Shown here piece by piece: positions 18,876 through 26,014 of a stretch of 64,000 bases of DNA. The DNA lies in the NCBI GenBank assembly GCA_021730285.1, contig CP082962.1, forward strand, positions 1-64,000. Reading direction: 5' to 3'. The translations under genes were made by a program, and so were the position numbers. The notes under the pieces were generated by a model. The model did not search any database. It was not told where the DNA came from and saw nothing but the letters and a program-made list of their open reading frames with translations. Within the stretch, counting starts at the first letter, position 1; each line of letters starts with the position of its first letter. This stretch comes from Desulfovibrio sp. JY (GTDB lineage: Bacteria; Desulfobacterota; Desulfovibrionia; Desulfovibrionales; Desulfovibrionaceae).

Positions 18876-19777
18876 GCCCGCTCCTCCGTCGCCCCGGCCG
18901 CGTCCCCGGCCGTTTCCCCGGTTTCGAGACGCCGGGCGATGCGCGCCCGGCAGGCCAGCTCCTCGCCGCGATCGATGGCCGACATGTACCAGTTGGGCCC
19001 AGGATGCCAGTCGGCTTCCAGGCCGCCGTGGAAGACCTCCACCTTGCCGGCCGCCGCCTTGGGCGAACCGAGGGCGGTAAGCCGCCGCAGGTTCCCCGGG
19101 CTCACGTCGTCGATGCCCTGCGCGCTCGGCCGGCGCGGCAAGGCGATGGCGCAGCCGCAATGCGGGCAGGCGCGCGCCATCTGGTCCCCATAATCGCCGG
19201 GAGCGCGTTTCCACCAGCCGGGCTCGACGGGCCAGCCGCCCGGGCCGTCGAACAGCATGTCCAGACTTGCGGCAACCTCGCAGAAAAACGCGCCCTTGGG
19301 CGTGATGGACGCCGACCAGTAACGCTGCACCCAGCAGTCGTCGATGAGCCGCCACATTTCCTCGGGATCGGCGACGACCTCCTCGGCCGCCACCAGCACG
19401 GGCTGGTGCAGGATCTTGTCCAGGCTGTGGTCGTTAAACGACTGGTAGCCGAACACCTCGCGGATCAGCGTCCCGTATTTTTGGCCCAGGGCCTTGGGCA
19501 CGGTGGACCACAGGCCCCGGCGTTTGCGGTCCGGGACGACCGAAGCCAGGTAGGCGGCCATGGCGGCGAAGTCCGGGTGCACCAGCGGTTCGCCGCCGAT
19601 CATGCCGACGACGCCGGGAAAATCGGCCAGCGAATCGACCGCCCGCCGAAACGTGTCCATGTCCATAAAAAACGGCTCGCGGTGATGCCCGACCAGCCGC
19701 GTGCAGTTGGAGCAGCGGTTGGGACAGGCATTGGTCACATCGATCTGGATGATCTGCATCCGGGAAAGGGGAATCAT
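18872..19777 (-). CDS. radical SAM enzyme, shorter type
   Basis: A 301-residue radical SAM protein with ACPNRCSNC (cluster cysteines C18, C22 and C25), MIGGEPLVHPDF near 58, and two further cysteine pairs (FFCEV; CPHCGC near 220). The C-terminal third is less conserved and ends in an Ala/Glu/Thr-rich tail. It is a different branch from its neighbour at 17703-18875. Both ends overlap adjacent genes by four bases, placing it firmly in the operon. Substrate unknown; the context of glycosyltransferases suggests modification of a sugar or of the final glycan. Confidence 0.85.
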   Translation of the reverse strand: MIPLSRMQIIQIDVTNACPNRCSNCTRLVGHHREPFFMDMDTFRRAVDSLADFPGVVGMIGGEPLVHPDFAAMAAYLASVVPDRKRRGLWSTVPKALGQKYGTLIREVFGYQSFNDHSLDKILHQPVLVAAEEVVADPEEMWRLIDDCWVQRYWSASITPKGAFFCEVAASLDMLFDGPGGWPVEPGWWKRAPGDYGDQMARACPHCGCAIALPRRPSAQGIDDVSPGNLRRLTALGSPKAAAGKVEVFHGGLEADWHPGPNWYMSAIDRGEELACRARIARRLETGETAGDAAGATEERA

Positions 19778-20919
19778 GTCGCCTGCCTCCCATCCGGCCG
19801 CGCGGGGCCGGGCCTTTCGTCCCGCGTCGCCGCGACCGGCAAAATCTTGAATTTCTCGCTGACCGGGGTCCGCGAGCGCGCCCAGGCGGCCCGTGTCGCC
19901 AGCCACAGGTAATGCGCCGTGGCGCGGGGAAAGATCTCCGGATACCGGGCCACCAGCCCCGGCAGCTCGGCGGGCCTGACCAGACGCAGCAGGAACCGGA
20001 CCAGCCCCTTGCCCATGAAGATGGGATAAAAGAGGTCCCTGTTCTCGCACACGTGGCGGATGATGGTCTGCCGGAAAAGGTCGTGGGGCGGGTGTTTGTC
20101 CAGGTCGCCCACGCTGTTGATGTTGCCGAGCACCGGGTTGGAGCCGAAGTTGTTTTGCCCGTGGCGGCGGTAGCAGCCGTGGATGGTGGGCACGAGCAGC
20201 GAGTCGCCGATCAGGTGGCAGAAATGGGCGATGTAATAGTCGGCGCAGATGCGGAAGGTGGTCCCGTCCCGGGGCATGATCCGCTCCACGGTGCTGCGCC
20301 GGAATACCATGGAGCTGGAGGTGGCCCAGACCCAAAATCCCTTCTGGAAGCTCGTTTTGCGCACGTGGCGGAAATAGCCCTTGGACTGGTGGTCCATGTG
20401 CTGCCCGGCGATCACCTCGCCCGCGCCGTTAATCTGGTACTGGTTGGTGCTGGTCATGGCCACCGTGGCCACGGCGAGGTGCGCCCGCATGTGGGCGGTC
20501 AGGAAATCGGGCAACAGCACGTCGTCGGCGTCGAGCATGACCACGAAGCTGCCCGTGGCCCGGTCCAGGCCGTCGCGAAAGGCCTCCATCTGGCCGCCGT
20601 TGACCGGGCGCTCGATGAGCCTGAAGCGCTCGGGCGCGGCGGCGCTTGCCAGAAACGCCCGAACCCGGGCCACGGAATCGTCCGTGGAGGCGTCGTCGAC
20701 CACGAGGCATTCCCAGTTGTCGTAGTCCTGGCCGGCCACGGAGGCCAGGCAGTCGGTGATGTAGCGGCCGTAGTTGTAGCTGGTGAGGATAAAGCTCACC
20801 CGGGGGCACGTCACCGGGACGGCAAAAAGACGCGTATCCTCCAACGCCCCGGGCAGGGCAACGGGCGGGCCGGCCTCGGCGGCGTCGCGCGCGGCCGCGA
20901 TCCTCTCGTGGACGTTCAT
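19774..20919 (-). CDS. family 2 glycosyltransferase, paralogue A
   Basis: A 381-residue GT2 enzyme. The GT-A core has SFILTSYNYGRYITDCLASV near residue 45, VVDDASTDDS, the metal-binding DADD motif (VMLDADDVLLPDF) near residue 130, and GGQMEAFRDGL. A family-specific C-terminal half includes ICADYYIAHFCHL and TIHGCYRRHGQNNF. The same blocks occur in the protein at 22311-23465, so this is a duplicated pair. No membrane helices are evident, so it is probably cytoplasmic or peripheral. It transfers a sugar from a nucleotide donor; donor and acceptor unknown. Confidence 0.87.
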   Translation of the reverse strand: MNVHERIAAARDAAEAGPPVALPGALEDTRLFAVPVTCPRVSFILTSYNYGRYITDCLASVAGQDYDNWECLVVDDASTDDSVARVRAFLASAAAPERFRLIERPVNGGQMEAFRDGLDRATGSFVVMLDADDVLLPDFLTAHMRAHLAVATVAMTSTNQYQINGAGEVIAGQHMDHQSKGYFRHVRKTSFQKGFWVWATSSSMVFRRSTVERIMPRDGTTFRICADYYIAHFCHLIGDSLLVPTIHGCYRRHGQNNFGSNPVLGNINSVGDLDKHPPHDLFRQTIIRHVCENRDLFYPIFMGKGLVRFLLRLVRPAELPGLVARYPEIFPRATAHYLWLATRAAWARSRTPVSEKFKILPVAATRDERPGPARPDGRQAT

Positions 20920-21617
20920 CGCGCCGCATCCCCCTTCCGGCCCAGCCGGTAGTCTTCCAGAAACGCGGCCAGGGCTACATCCGCCTCCTCCCGCACCCGG
21001 AAGGTCTCTGTCTTGTCGCAGGGCAGCCCGGCCACCTTGGGCATGCAGGCAAACACCCGGCTCCAATGGGTCAGGTAGGCCGGAGCCGGCCGGTGGAGCT
21101 GCGGGATGAGCTGACGGTCCACGGTCTTGTGCAGCCAGATCGGGAAAAAGTCCCCGCCGCCGTCAACGCGCGCCATAAGCTGCGGATCGACGGGGCACAG
21201 GGGCAAAAGTCGCGCCGTAAGCGGGTCCTCGAGCAGGGTATGGTACATCTTCTCCAGCATCCGGCCGTCCAGAAAGGGCATGTTCCAGGGCAGAAAAAAG
21301 GTCAGGTCGGCCTGGGTTCCGGTCTCCAGGGTCAGCTGGAACTCCCGGAACAGGTTTTGCCCCTCGATATTGAGAAAATTGCAGGGATGGCCCCGGAAAA
21401 ATTCCGGGCAGGCCATGGTCCTGGCCCCGAGCCCCTCCCCCGCCGCCGCGATCGCGGGAACGTCGGTCACGACGCACACCGTATCCACGGCCCCGCTTTC
21501 CCGGCAATGTCGCGCCACCCGCGCAAGCAGCCCTTCCCCGGCGAGCCGCCGGTCCCACAGCGCCGCCGTGCCCGGATCGAGCCAGGACAAGGCCAGAATG
21601 ACGGCGGAGGTGTTCAT
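20916..21617 (-). CDS. nucleotidyltransferase-fold protein lacking the usual signature
   Basis: A 233-residue protein beginning SAVILALSWLDPGTAALW. It has the general layout of cytidylyltransferases for acidic sugars (NeuA/KdsB type): a Rossmann-like N-terminus, VDTVCVVTDVPAIAAAGEGL near 45-64 and FFLPWNMPFLDGRMLEKM near 110. However, the glycine-rich ARGGS-type substrate loop present in its neighbour is absent. It may be an inactive or diverged paralogue, or a partner subunit. It overlaps both neighbouring genes by four bases. Assignment is tentative. Confidence 0.55.
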   Translation of the reverse strand: MNTSAVILALSWLDPGTAALWDRRLAGEGLLARVARHCRESGAVDTVCVVTDVPAIAAAGEGLGARTMACPEFFRGHPCNFLNIEGQNLFREFQLTLETGTQADLTFFLPWNMPFLDGRMLEKMYHTLLEDPLTARLLPLCPVDPQLMARVDGGGDFFPIWLHKTVDRQLIPQLHRPAPAYLTHWSRVFACMPKVAGLPCDKTETFRVREEADVALAAFLEDYRLGRKGDAAR

Positions 21618-22321
21618 GGCGCCCCCTCCTCCCGCGCCCGGTCGGAAAGGTAATGCAGGGCAAAGGGGATGTCGTCCGCGTGCTGGAAATCGAAGCCCTC
21701 CCGGGACGACACCTCGTGGTAGCGCGTGACGATGTCGCCGGTATTGGGCATGGTATGATCGACCACGGCCGCGCCGACCATGCGGAAAAGCGGCGGATTG
21801 GCGTCCGGTGCCCGGTCCGTGTCGTTCCAGATCGGAAACAGCCGGCCATTGGCGGAATTTTCCAGGCACAGCCCGCCGGCCACCCGGCTGACGGCCTGGA
21901 CGCGAAACACATGGCCCCGGCTCCCGCGCAAGAGGTCATACATGGTCCGCAGGCTCTCCGGCCGCAGGCACACGCAGTTGCAATTGAGCGGCACCACGTA
22001 GTCGTAACGCCGGCTCAGATGCTCTTCCATTTGCTTGTCCTGGGTGCGGCACCACTCGCCGAACGTCCAGCTGCCGCCGAAATAATGCACCATGTCCCTG
22101 GGGCGCGGCAGGGCCACGGCCCCGGCCTCCCGGGCGACGTCGGCCAGTTGCGCGTCCTCGGTCCAGACGAAGACCGTGTCGATGAAACCGGCCTGCCGCA
22201 GGATGTCGATGGCCCAGGCCAGGACCGGCCTGCCGTGGAGCCGAAAGGCGTTTTTCCGGTAGAGCGTGGAACCGCCGCCCCGGGCCATGATGAGCCCCAC
22301 CACCAACGGATCAGTTGCCAT
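21614..22321 (-). CDS. CMP-sugar synthetase-like cytidylyltransferase (NeuA/KdsB fold)
   Basis: A 235-residue nucleotidyltransferase. The N-terminus carries the signature IMARGGGSTLYRKNAF (residues 10-25), followed by GRPVLAWAIDIL and DTVFVWTEDAQLADVAREAG, the classical arrangement of enzymes that load an acidic sugar on CMP. YDYVVPLNCNCVCLRPESL near 105-125 corresponds to the 'lots of possibilities' strand of the fold. It probably makes an activated sugar for the GT2 enzymes around it. It overlaps the upstream glycosyltransferase by 11 bases and the downstream gene by 4. Confidence 0.75.
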   Translation of the reverse strand: MATDPLVVGLIMARGGGSTLYRKNAFRLHGRPVLAWAIDILRQAGFIDTVFVWTEDAQLADVAREAGAVALPRPRDMVHYFGGSWTFGEWCRTQDKQMEEHLSRRYDYVVPLNCNCVCLRPESLRTMYDLLRGSRGHVFRVQAVSRVAGGLCLENSANGRLFPIWNDTDRAPDANPPLFRMVGAAVVDHTMPNTGDIVTRYHEVSSREGFDFQHADDIPFALHYLSDRAREEGAP

Positions 22322-23465
22322 GGCGACAAGCCTCCGGTGTCGGTTGCGTTCCCACGAAAAGCGTCCCCAGCCGCTGGCGCAGCCGGCTAAGCCAGATGCG
22401 GCCTGGAACGGGCGGCGGCGGCACAAAGGCGGTCTGGGGCGGATCGATGACCATGAGCCGGGCGTCAAAGGGACTGCGGTCATAAGCCAAGCGCGTCAGG
22501 CGGAACCGGACATAGCGGCGCAAAAGCCCCCGGCCGCAGGGCGCGAACGTGTCCGCGTGGTCCGTAAGAATCCGGCGCATCTCGTCGTAGCGGGCCAGCC
22601 GGTACAGCATGACCAGCACCCCCACCGGTCCGAAAATGGGCCTGAAGCGGTCGTAATGGGCCAGCACATGGGCGATCATGGCCCGGCGAAACGCGTCGTG
22701 GGGCGGATGTCTGGCCACGTCGCCCAGGGCGTTTATGGCCCCGACCAGCGGGTTGGCGCTGAAATTGTTCTCCCCATGGCGGCGGTAGCAGCCGTGGATG
22801 GTGGGAATGAGGATGGAATTGCCGACCTGCTGGCAGAAATGGGCGATGTAGTAGTCGGCGCAGATGGGAAAGGACACGCCGGGATCGGGCAGGATCAGGT
22901 CCAGGGTGGCCCGGCGAAAAACCATGGAACTGGCCGTGGCCCAGATCCACCAGGTTTTCTGGAACACCTGCTGGGGCACGTAGCGGTAAAACCCCTTGGC
23001 CAGATGGTCCGGGTGGTCGCCGCCGATGACCGCGCCGGAGGCGTCGATCTGGTACTGGTTGGAGCTCGTGAAGGCCACGGCCTTGGTGCCGAGGTGCACG
23101 GCCATGTGTGTTTCCAGGAAATCGGGCAGCAGCACGTCGTCGGCGTCGAGCATCATGACGAAGGGGCCCCTGGCCAGGGCCAGGCCGTCCCGAAACGCCT
23201 CCATCTGGCCGCCGTTGCCCTCCCGCCGGACGTAACGAAAGGCCGCCCCGCTCCCCGGCCCGGCCAGATAGGCGGTCAGGACCTCGTGCGTGTCGTCCGT
23301 GGAGGCGTCGTCCACGACAACGCACTCCCAGGCCGTGTAGGTCTGGCCGCGCACGGACTCCAGACACGCGACGATGAACCGGGCGTAGTTGTGGCTGGTG
23401 ACGATGATGGAAACGAGCGGCCGGTCGACGCCGACGGCTTCCAGTCTGGGATCCCATGCAAACAT
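22311..23465 (-). CDS. family 2 glycosyltransferase, paralogue B
   Basis: A 384-residue GT2 enzyme and first gene of the seven-gene minus-strand run. It has SIIVTSHNYARFIVACLESV near residue 20, VVDDASTDDTHEVL, GGQMEAFRDGLALARG, VMMLDADDVLLPDF near 112 and the C-terminal block ICADYYIAHFCQQ / TIHGCYRRHGENNF. It is closely related to the gene at 19774-20919. Proline-rich and basic segments close the protein (FVPPPPVPGRI). The start ATG at 23463-23465 has GGAGAGCCGG somewhat upstream. Donor and acceptor unknown. Confidence 0.87.
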   Translation of the reverse strand: MFAWDPRLEAVGVDRPLVSIIVTSHNYARFIVACLESVRGQTYTAWECVVVDDASTDDTHEVLTAYLAGPGSGAAFRYVRREGNGGQMEAFRDGLALARGPFVMMLDADDVLLPDFLETHMAVHLGTKAVAFTSSNQYQIDASGAVIGGDHPDHLAKGFYRYVPQQVFQKTWWIWATASSMVFRRATLDLILPDPGVSFPICADYYIAHFCQQVGNSILIPTIHGCYRRHGENNFSANPLVGAINALGDVARHPPHDAFRRAMIAHVLAHYDRFRPIFGPVGVLVMLYRLARYDEMRRILTDHADTFAPCGRGLLRRYVRFRLTRLAYDRSPFDARLMVIDPPQTAFVPPPPVPGRIWLSRLRQRLGTLFVGTQPTPEACRHGN

Positions 23466-23804
23466 GTTTTTTCCGGCTCTCCGACAAATATCCTGCCCCG
23501 TTGGGGCGCCCGTTCACGATAGCGCCAACGCCTTGGCCTGACGCGAAAATTTGCTTCCCGGAACATACGCCAGCCGGCTTCGGGGCGTAAAGGACCCGGG
23601 CACTGCGCCGCGCATGGCGGGGAAACCCTTTCCCGGCTCGTGGCGACCGGACCAGGTGGCGGCCGGCATCCCCCTGGACCAGACGGCGCTTTGTCCCGTA
23701 CATCCGGGGAGGCGTCCGACCCGCAACCGGGAAAAAACGGCCGTGATACGAACCGCATGCGCCGATCATGCCAAACTTTCGCCGGTCCCGCGAGGTGCCG
23801 CGCC
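23466..23804. other. divergent promoter region of the glycan island
   Basis: About 340 bases between divergent operons. No gene is convincing; a frame open from 23640 has low-complexity content before the real start at 23805. Promoters for both directions must lie here, but I cannot pick out clear -35/-10 pairs. Confidence 0.5.
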
Positions 23805-24635
23805 ATGCCGCAATCAGCCCCCTTCCCCACGGTGTCCGTGGTCGTGCCGGCCTACAACCAGGCCCGCTATTTGCGTGCCTGCCTGGATTCCCTGTGGTTT
23901 CAGGACTATCCGGCCCTGGAAATCGTAGTCGTGGACGACGCCTCGACCGACGACACCCGGGGCGAACTGGCCCACTTCCAGGACGACCTGGAACATCGCC
24001 AGACCTCGTTCGCCAGCCATTACGACGCGGACAACGACGTCATCGAGCGAACCCGGCACCCGGTCTACCGCACCGCCGGCCGCGCCTTGCGCATCGTGCG
24101 CCACGAGCGCAACCAGGGACTCGGCCAGACGCTCAATACCGGCATCGCCGCCAGTTCGGGCGACTACTGCACCTACGTGCCCTGCGACGATCTGGCCTAT
24201 CCCCACATGCTGGCCAGCCTCGTCGCCGCGCTTACGGAAAGCGGCGCGGATTTCGCCTACGCCGACATGCACATCGTGGACGACGCCATGCGCGTGCTGC
24301 GCCGCTTCGCCCTGCCGGACTACGGCTTTACGGCCTGCTTCGGGAACTGGTACCTGCTTGGCGTGTGCAAGCTCTACGCGCGCGCCCTGCACGACCGCTG
24401 CGGCCTCTACGACCCGGCGCTCCTGGCCCACGACCACGACATGTTCCAGCGCTTCGCCCTGGCCGGGGCGCGCTTCGTCCACGTGCCCCAAGCGCTCATG
24501 GCCGTGCGGGACCATCCCCAAAGCCGGCGGGTGGACATCCACGCCCCGGACAACTGGGCCCGGCTTCTGGAAGAGTCCAAGGCACTCGTGCGGCAAGCCC
24601 GGGCGGCCGTGGCCAGGGGGGACGTCGCGCCATGA
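23805..24635 (+). CDS. family 2 glycosyltransferase
   Basis: A 276-residue GT2 enzyme with a short C-terminus. It has SVVVPAYNQARYLRACLDSL near residue 10-30, EIVVVDDASTDDTRGEL, a long insertion around FASHYDADNDVIERTRH, NQGLGQTLNTGIAASSG and YVPCDDLAYPHM, where the usual DxD is CDD. ATG 23805 is chosen because GAGGTG lies seven bases upstream and the GT2 core begins right after. It overlaps the next radical SAM gene by four bases (ATGA). Probably adds a sugar in the same pathway as the divergent operon. Confidence 0.87.
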   Translation: MPQSAPFPTVSVVVPAYNQARYLRACLDSLWFQDYPALEIVVVDDASTDDTRGELAHFQDDLEHRQTSFASHYDADNDVIERTRHPVYRTAGRALRIVRHERNQGLGQTLNTGIAASSGDYCTYVPCDDLAYPHMLASLVAALTESGADFAYADMHIVDDAMRVLRRFALPDYGFTACFGNWYLLGVCKLYARALHDRCGLYDPALLAHDHDMFQRFALAGARFVHVPQALMAVRDHPQSRRVDIHAPDNWARLLEESKALVRQARAAVARGDVAP

Positions 24636-25858
24636 CCTTTCCCGGCGTCGCTTTTCACACGCCAGGACACCTCGGCCGCGGCGCGGTGCTCGACCTGGGG
24701 CTACGCTGCCCCCACTCCTGCGCCTTCTGCTATTACAGCTTCTTGGAAGGCGGACCGGAACAATTTTCCGCCCTGCGCCGGGCCAAAATGCGCGATACCG
24801 CCTCGTGCCGCGCCATCGTCCGGGCCATTGCCGCCAATGGGCTAACCCATCTCGACATCACCGGCGGCGAGCCGACCGTGCACAAGGGACTGCCGGAGAT
24901 CGTGTCCGAAGCCGTCGCCGCCGGGCTGGCCGTGCGCTGCATCACCCTCGGGCAGTTTCTCCTGCGCGAGCGCGACGGGCGCACGCTCCTCGACCGGCTC
25001 CTCGAAGCGGGCCTGACGGACCTGCTCTTTTCGCTCCATGCCGCCGACGCGGACGCCTTTGCCGCCACCTGCGGCGGGTCGCTCGCCACCCTGCTCGCGG
25101 CCATGGACGCCCTGGACGCGCGCGGCTTCCAGTACGCCTGCAACACGGTCATGCTGGAGCGAAACCGCCGCAGCCTCCCGGACATCGCCCGGCTGGCCGT
25201 CTCCCGAGGCGTCTACGCCGTCAACTTCATCGCCTTTAACGCCTACCATGCCTGGCGCGGCATGGAGCAAGCCGCCGCCCTGGCCGCGTCGTACACGAAA
25301 ATCCGGCCCTATCTGGAAGAAGCCGTGGCCATCCTGACCGCCGGCCGGGTCGCGGCCAACATCCGCTACGTGCCGTTGTGCGCCTTTCCGTCCCTGGCCG
25401 CCCATGTGGTCGGGGTCCTCGGCGTGCCCTACGACCCCTACGAATGGCGCAACCGCTGCCTCAACCACGACCAGCCGCCGGCCTACTGCGCCGAGCCCCT
25501 GGCAATTCCGGCAAGCGGCGTGCGCCCGGTTCATGCCTTCTCGCCGCTTGCCGAAACGCTCCCCGACGGCACAACGCTTTGCGGCATGCGCGGTGACCGC
25601 TTCAAGCTCTTCCCGGCCCAGTGCGCCGACTGCCCGGCCCGAGACGCCTGCGACGGCGTGGACCCGGTGTACCTGGGCCGCCACGGCGCCTCGGAACTCG
25701 CGCCTCTCCGCGAAACAACCGTCGGGCCGCTGCTCCGAAAACGCCTGGACTACCTCCCCGCCTTTCTGGTCAAGGTCCGCCCCGACGCCGACATGCGCGG
25801 CGCTATGCGTGAGGAATGGGGGGGAGGAAAAAAGGAAACTGGGGGGAAACCTTTCTGA
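24632..25858 (+). CDS. radical SAM enzyme, paralogue of 17703-18875
   Basis: A 408-residue radical SAM protein: CPHSCAFCYYSF near residue 26, DITGGEPTVHKG near 78, LLFSLHAADADAF near 135 and VNFIAFNAYHAW near 200. An auxiliary cysteine group lies near the C-terminus (CGMRGDRF, CADCPARDAC). It shares VNFIAFN and NIRYVPLCAFP with the enzyme at 17703-18875. The C-terminal tail turns Lys/Gly-rich, and the stop codon sits in the loop of a terminator hairpin. Probably acts on the glycan or a peptide made in this island; reaction unknown. Confidence 0.85.
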   Translation: MTFPGVAFHTPGHLGRGAVLDLGLRCPHSCAFCYYSFLEGGPEQFSALRRAKMRDTASCRAIVRAIAANGLTHLDITGGEPTVHKGLPEIVSEAVAAGLAVRCITLGQFLLRERDGRTLLDRLLEAGLTDLLFSLHAADADAFAATCGGSLATLLAAMDALDARGFQYACNTVMLERNRRSLPDIARLAVSRGVYAVNFIAFNAYHAWRGMEQAAALAASYTKIRPYLEEAVAILTAGRVAANIRYVPLCAFPSLAAHVVGVLGVPYDPYEWRNRCLNHDQPPAYCAEPLAIPASGVRPVHAFSPLAETLPDGTTLCGMRGDRFKLFPAQCADCPARDACDGVDPVYLGRHGASELAPLRETTVGPLLRKRLDYLPAFLVKVRPDADMRGAMREEWGGGKKETGGKPF

Positions 25859-25905
25859 AGAAAGGTTTCCCCCCAGGCCCCCCTTCCCAAGACTTTCAAT
25901 AGAAT
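25841..25905 (+). terminator. hairpin element, copy A (downstream of radical SAM gene)
   Basis: GGGGGGAAACCTTTC (25841-25855) pairs perfectly over 15 bp with GAAAGGTTTCCCCCC (25860-25874) around TGAA, which carries most of the gene's TGA stop. It is followed by a flank containing CCCCCCTTCCCAAGACTTTCAAT. The same architecture occurs at 25931-26014 and 46221-46282. Confidence 0.75.
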
Positions 25906-25930
25906 TCAGTTGGTACGGTGAAAATCGTAT

Positions 25931-26014
25931 CCATTGAAAACTTTAGGAAGGGGAGAGCGCGAGAGGGGAGAACCCTTTCTTGAAAGGGTTTCCCCTCTCG
26001 CACCCTCTTCCCTC
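25931..26014 (-). terminator. hairpin element, copy B (downstream of the OGT-like gene)
   Basis: On the minus strand, a hairpin (25961-25979 with 25982-25999, one bulged base) starts about 15 bases after the OGT-like stop codon. It is followed by CTCCCCTTCCTAAAGTTTTCAATGG, the same layout as copies A and C but reversed to match the gene's direction. The outer arms also pair imperfectly (TTGAAAACTTTAGGA with the right flank). Confidence 0.7.
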
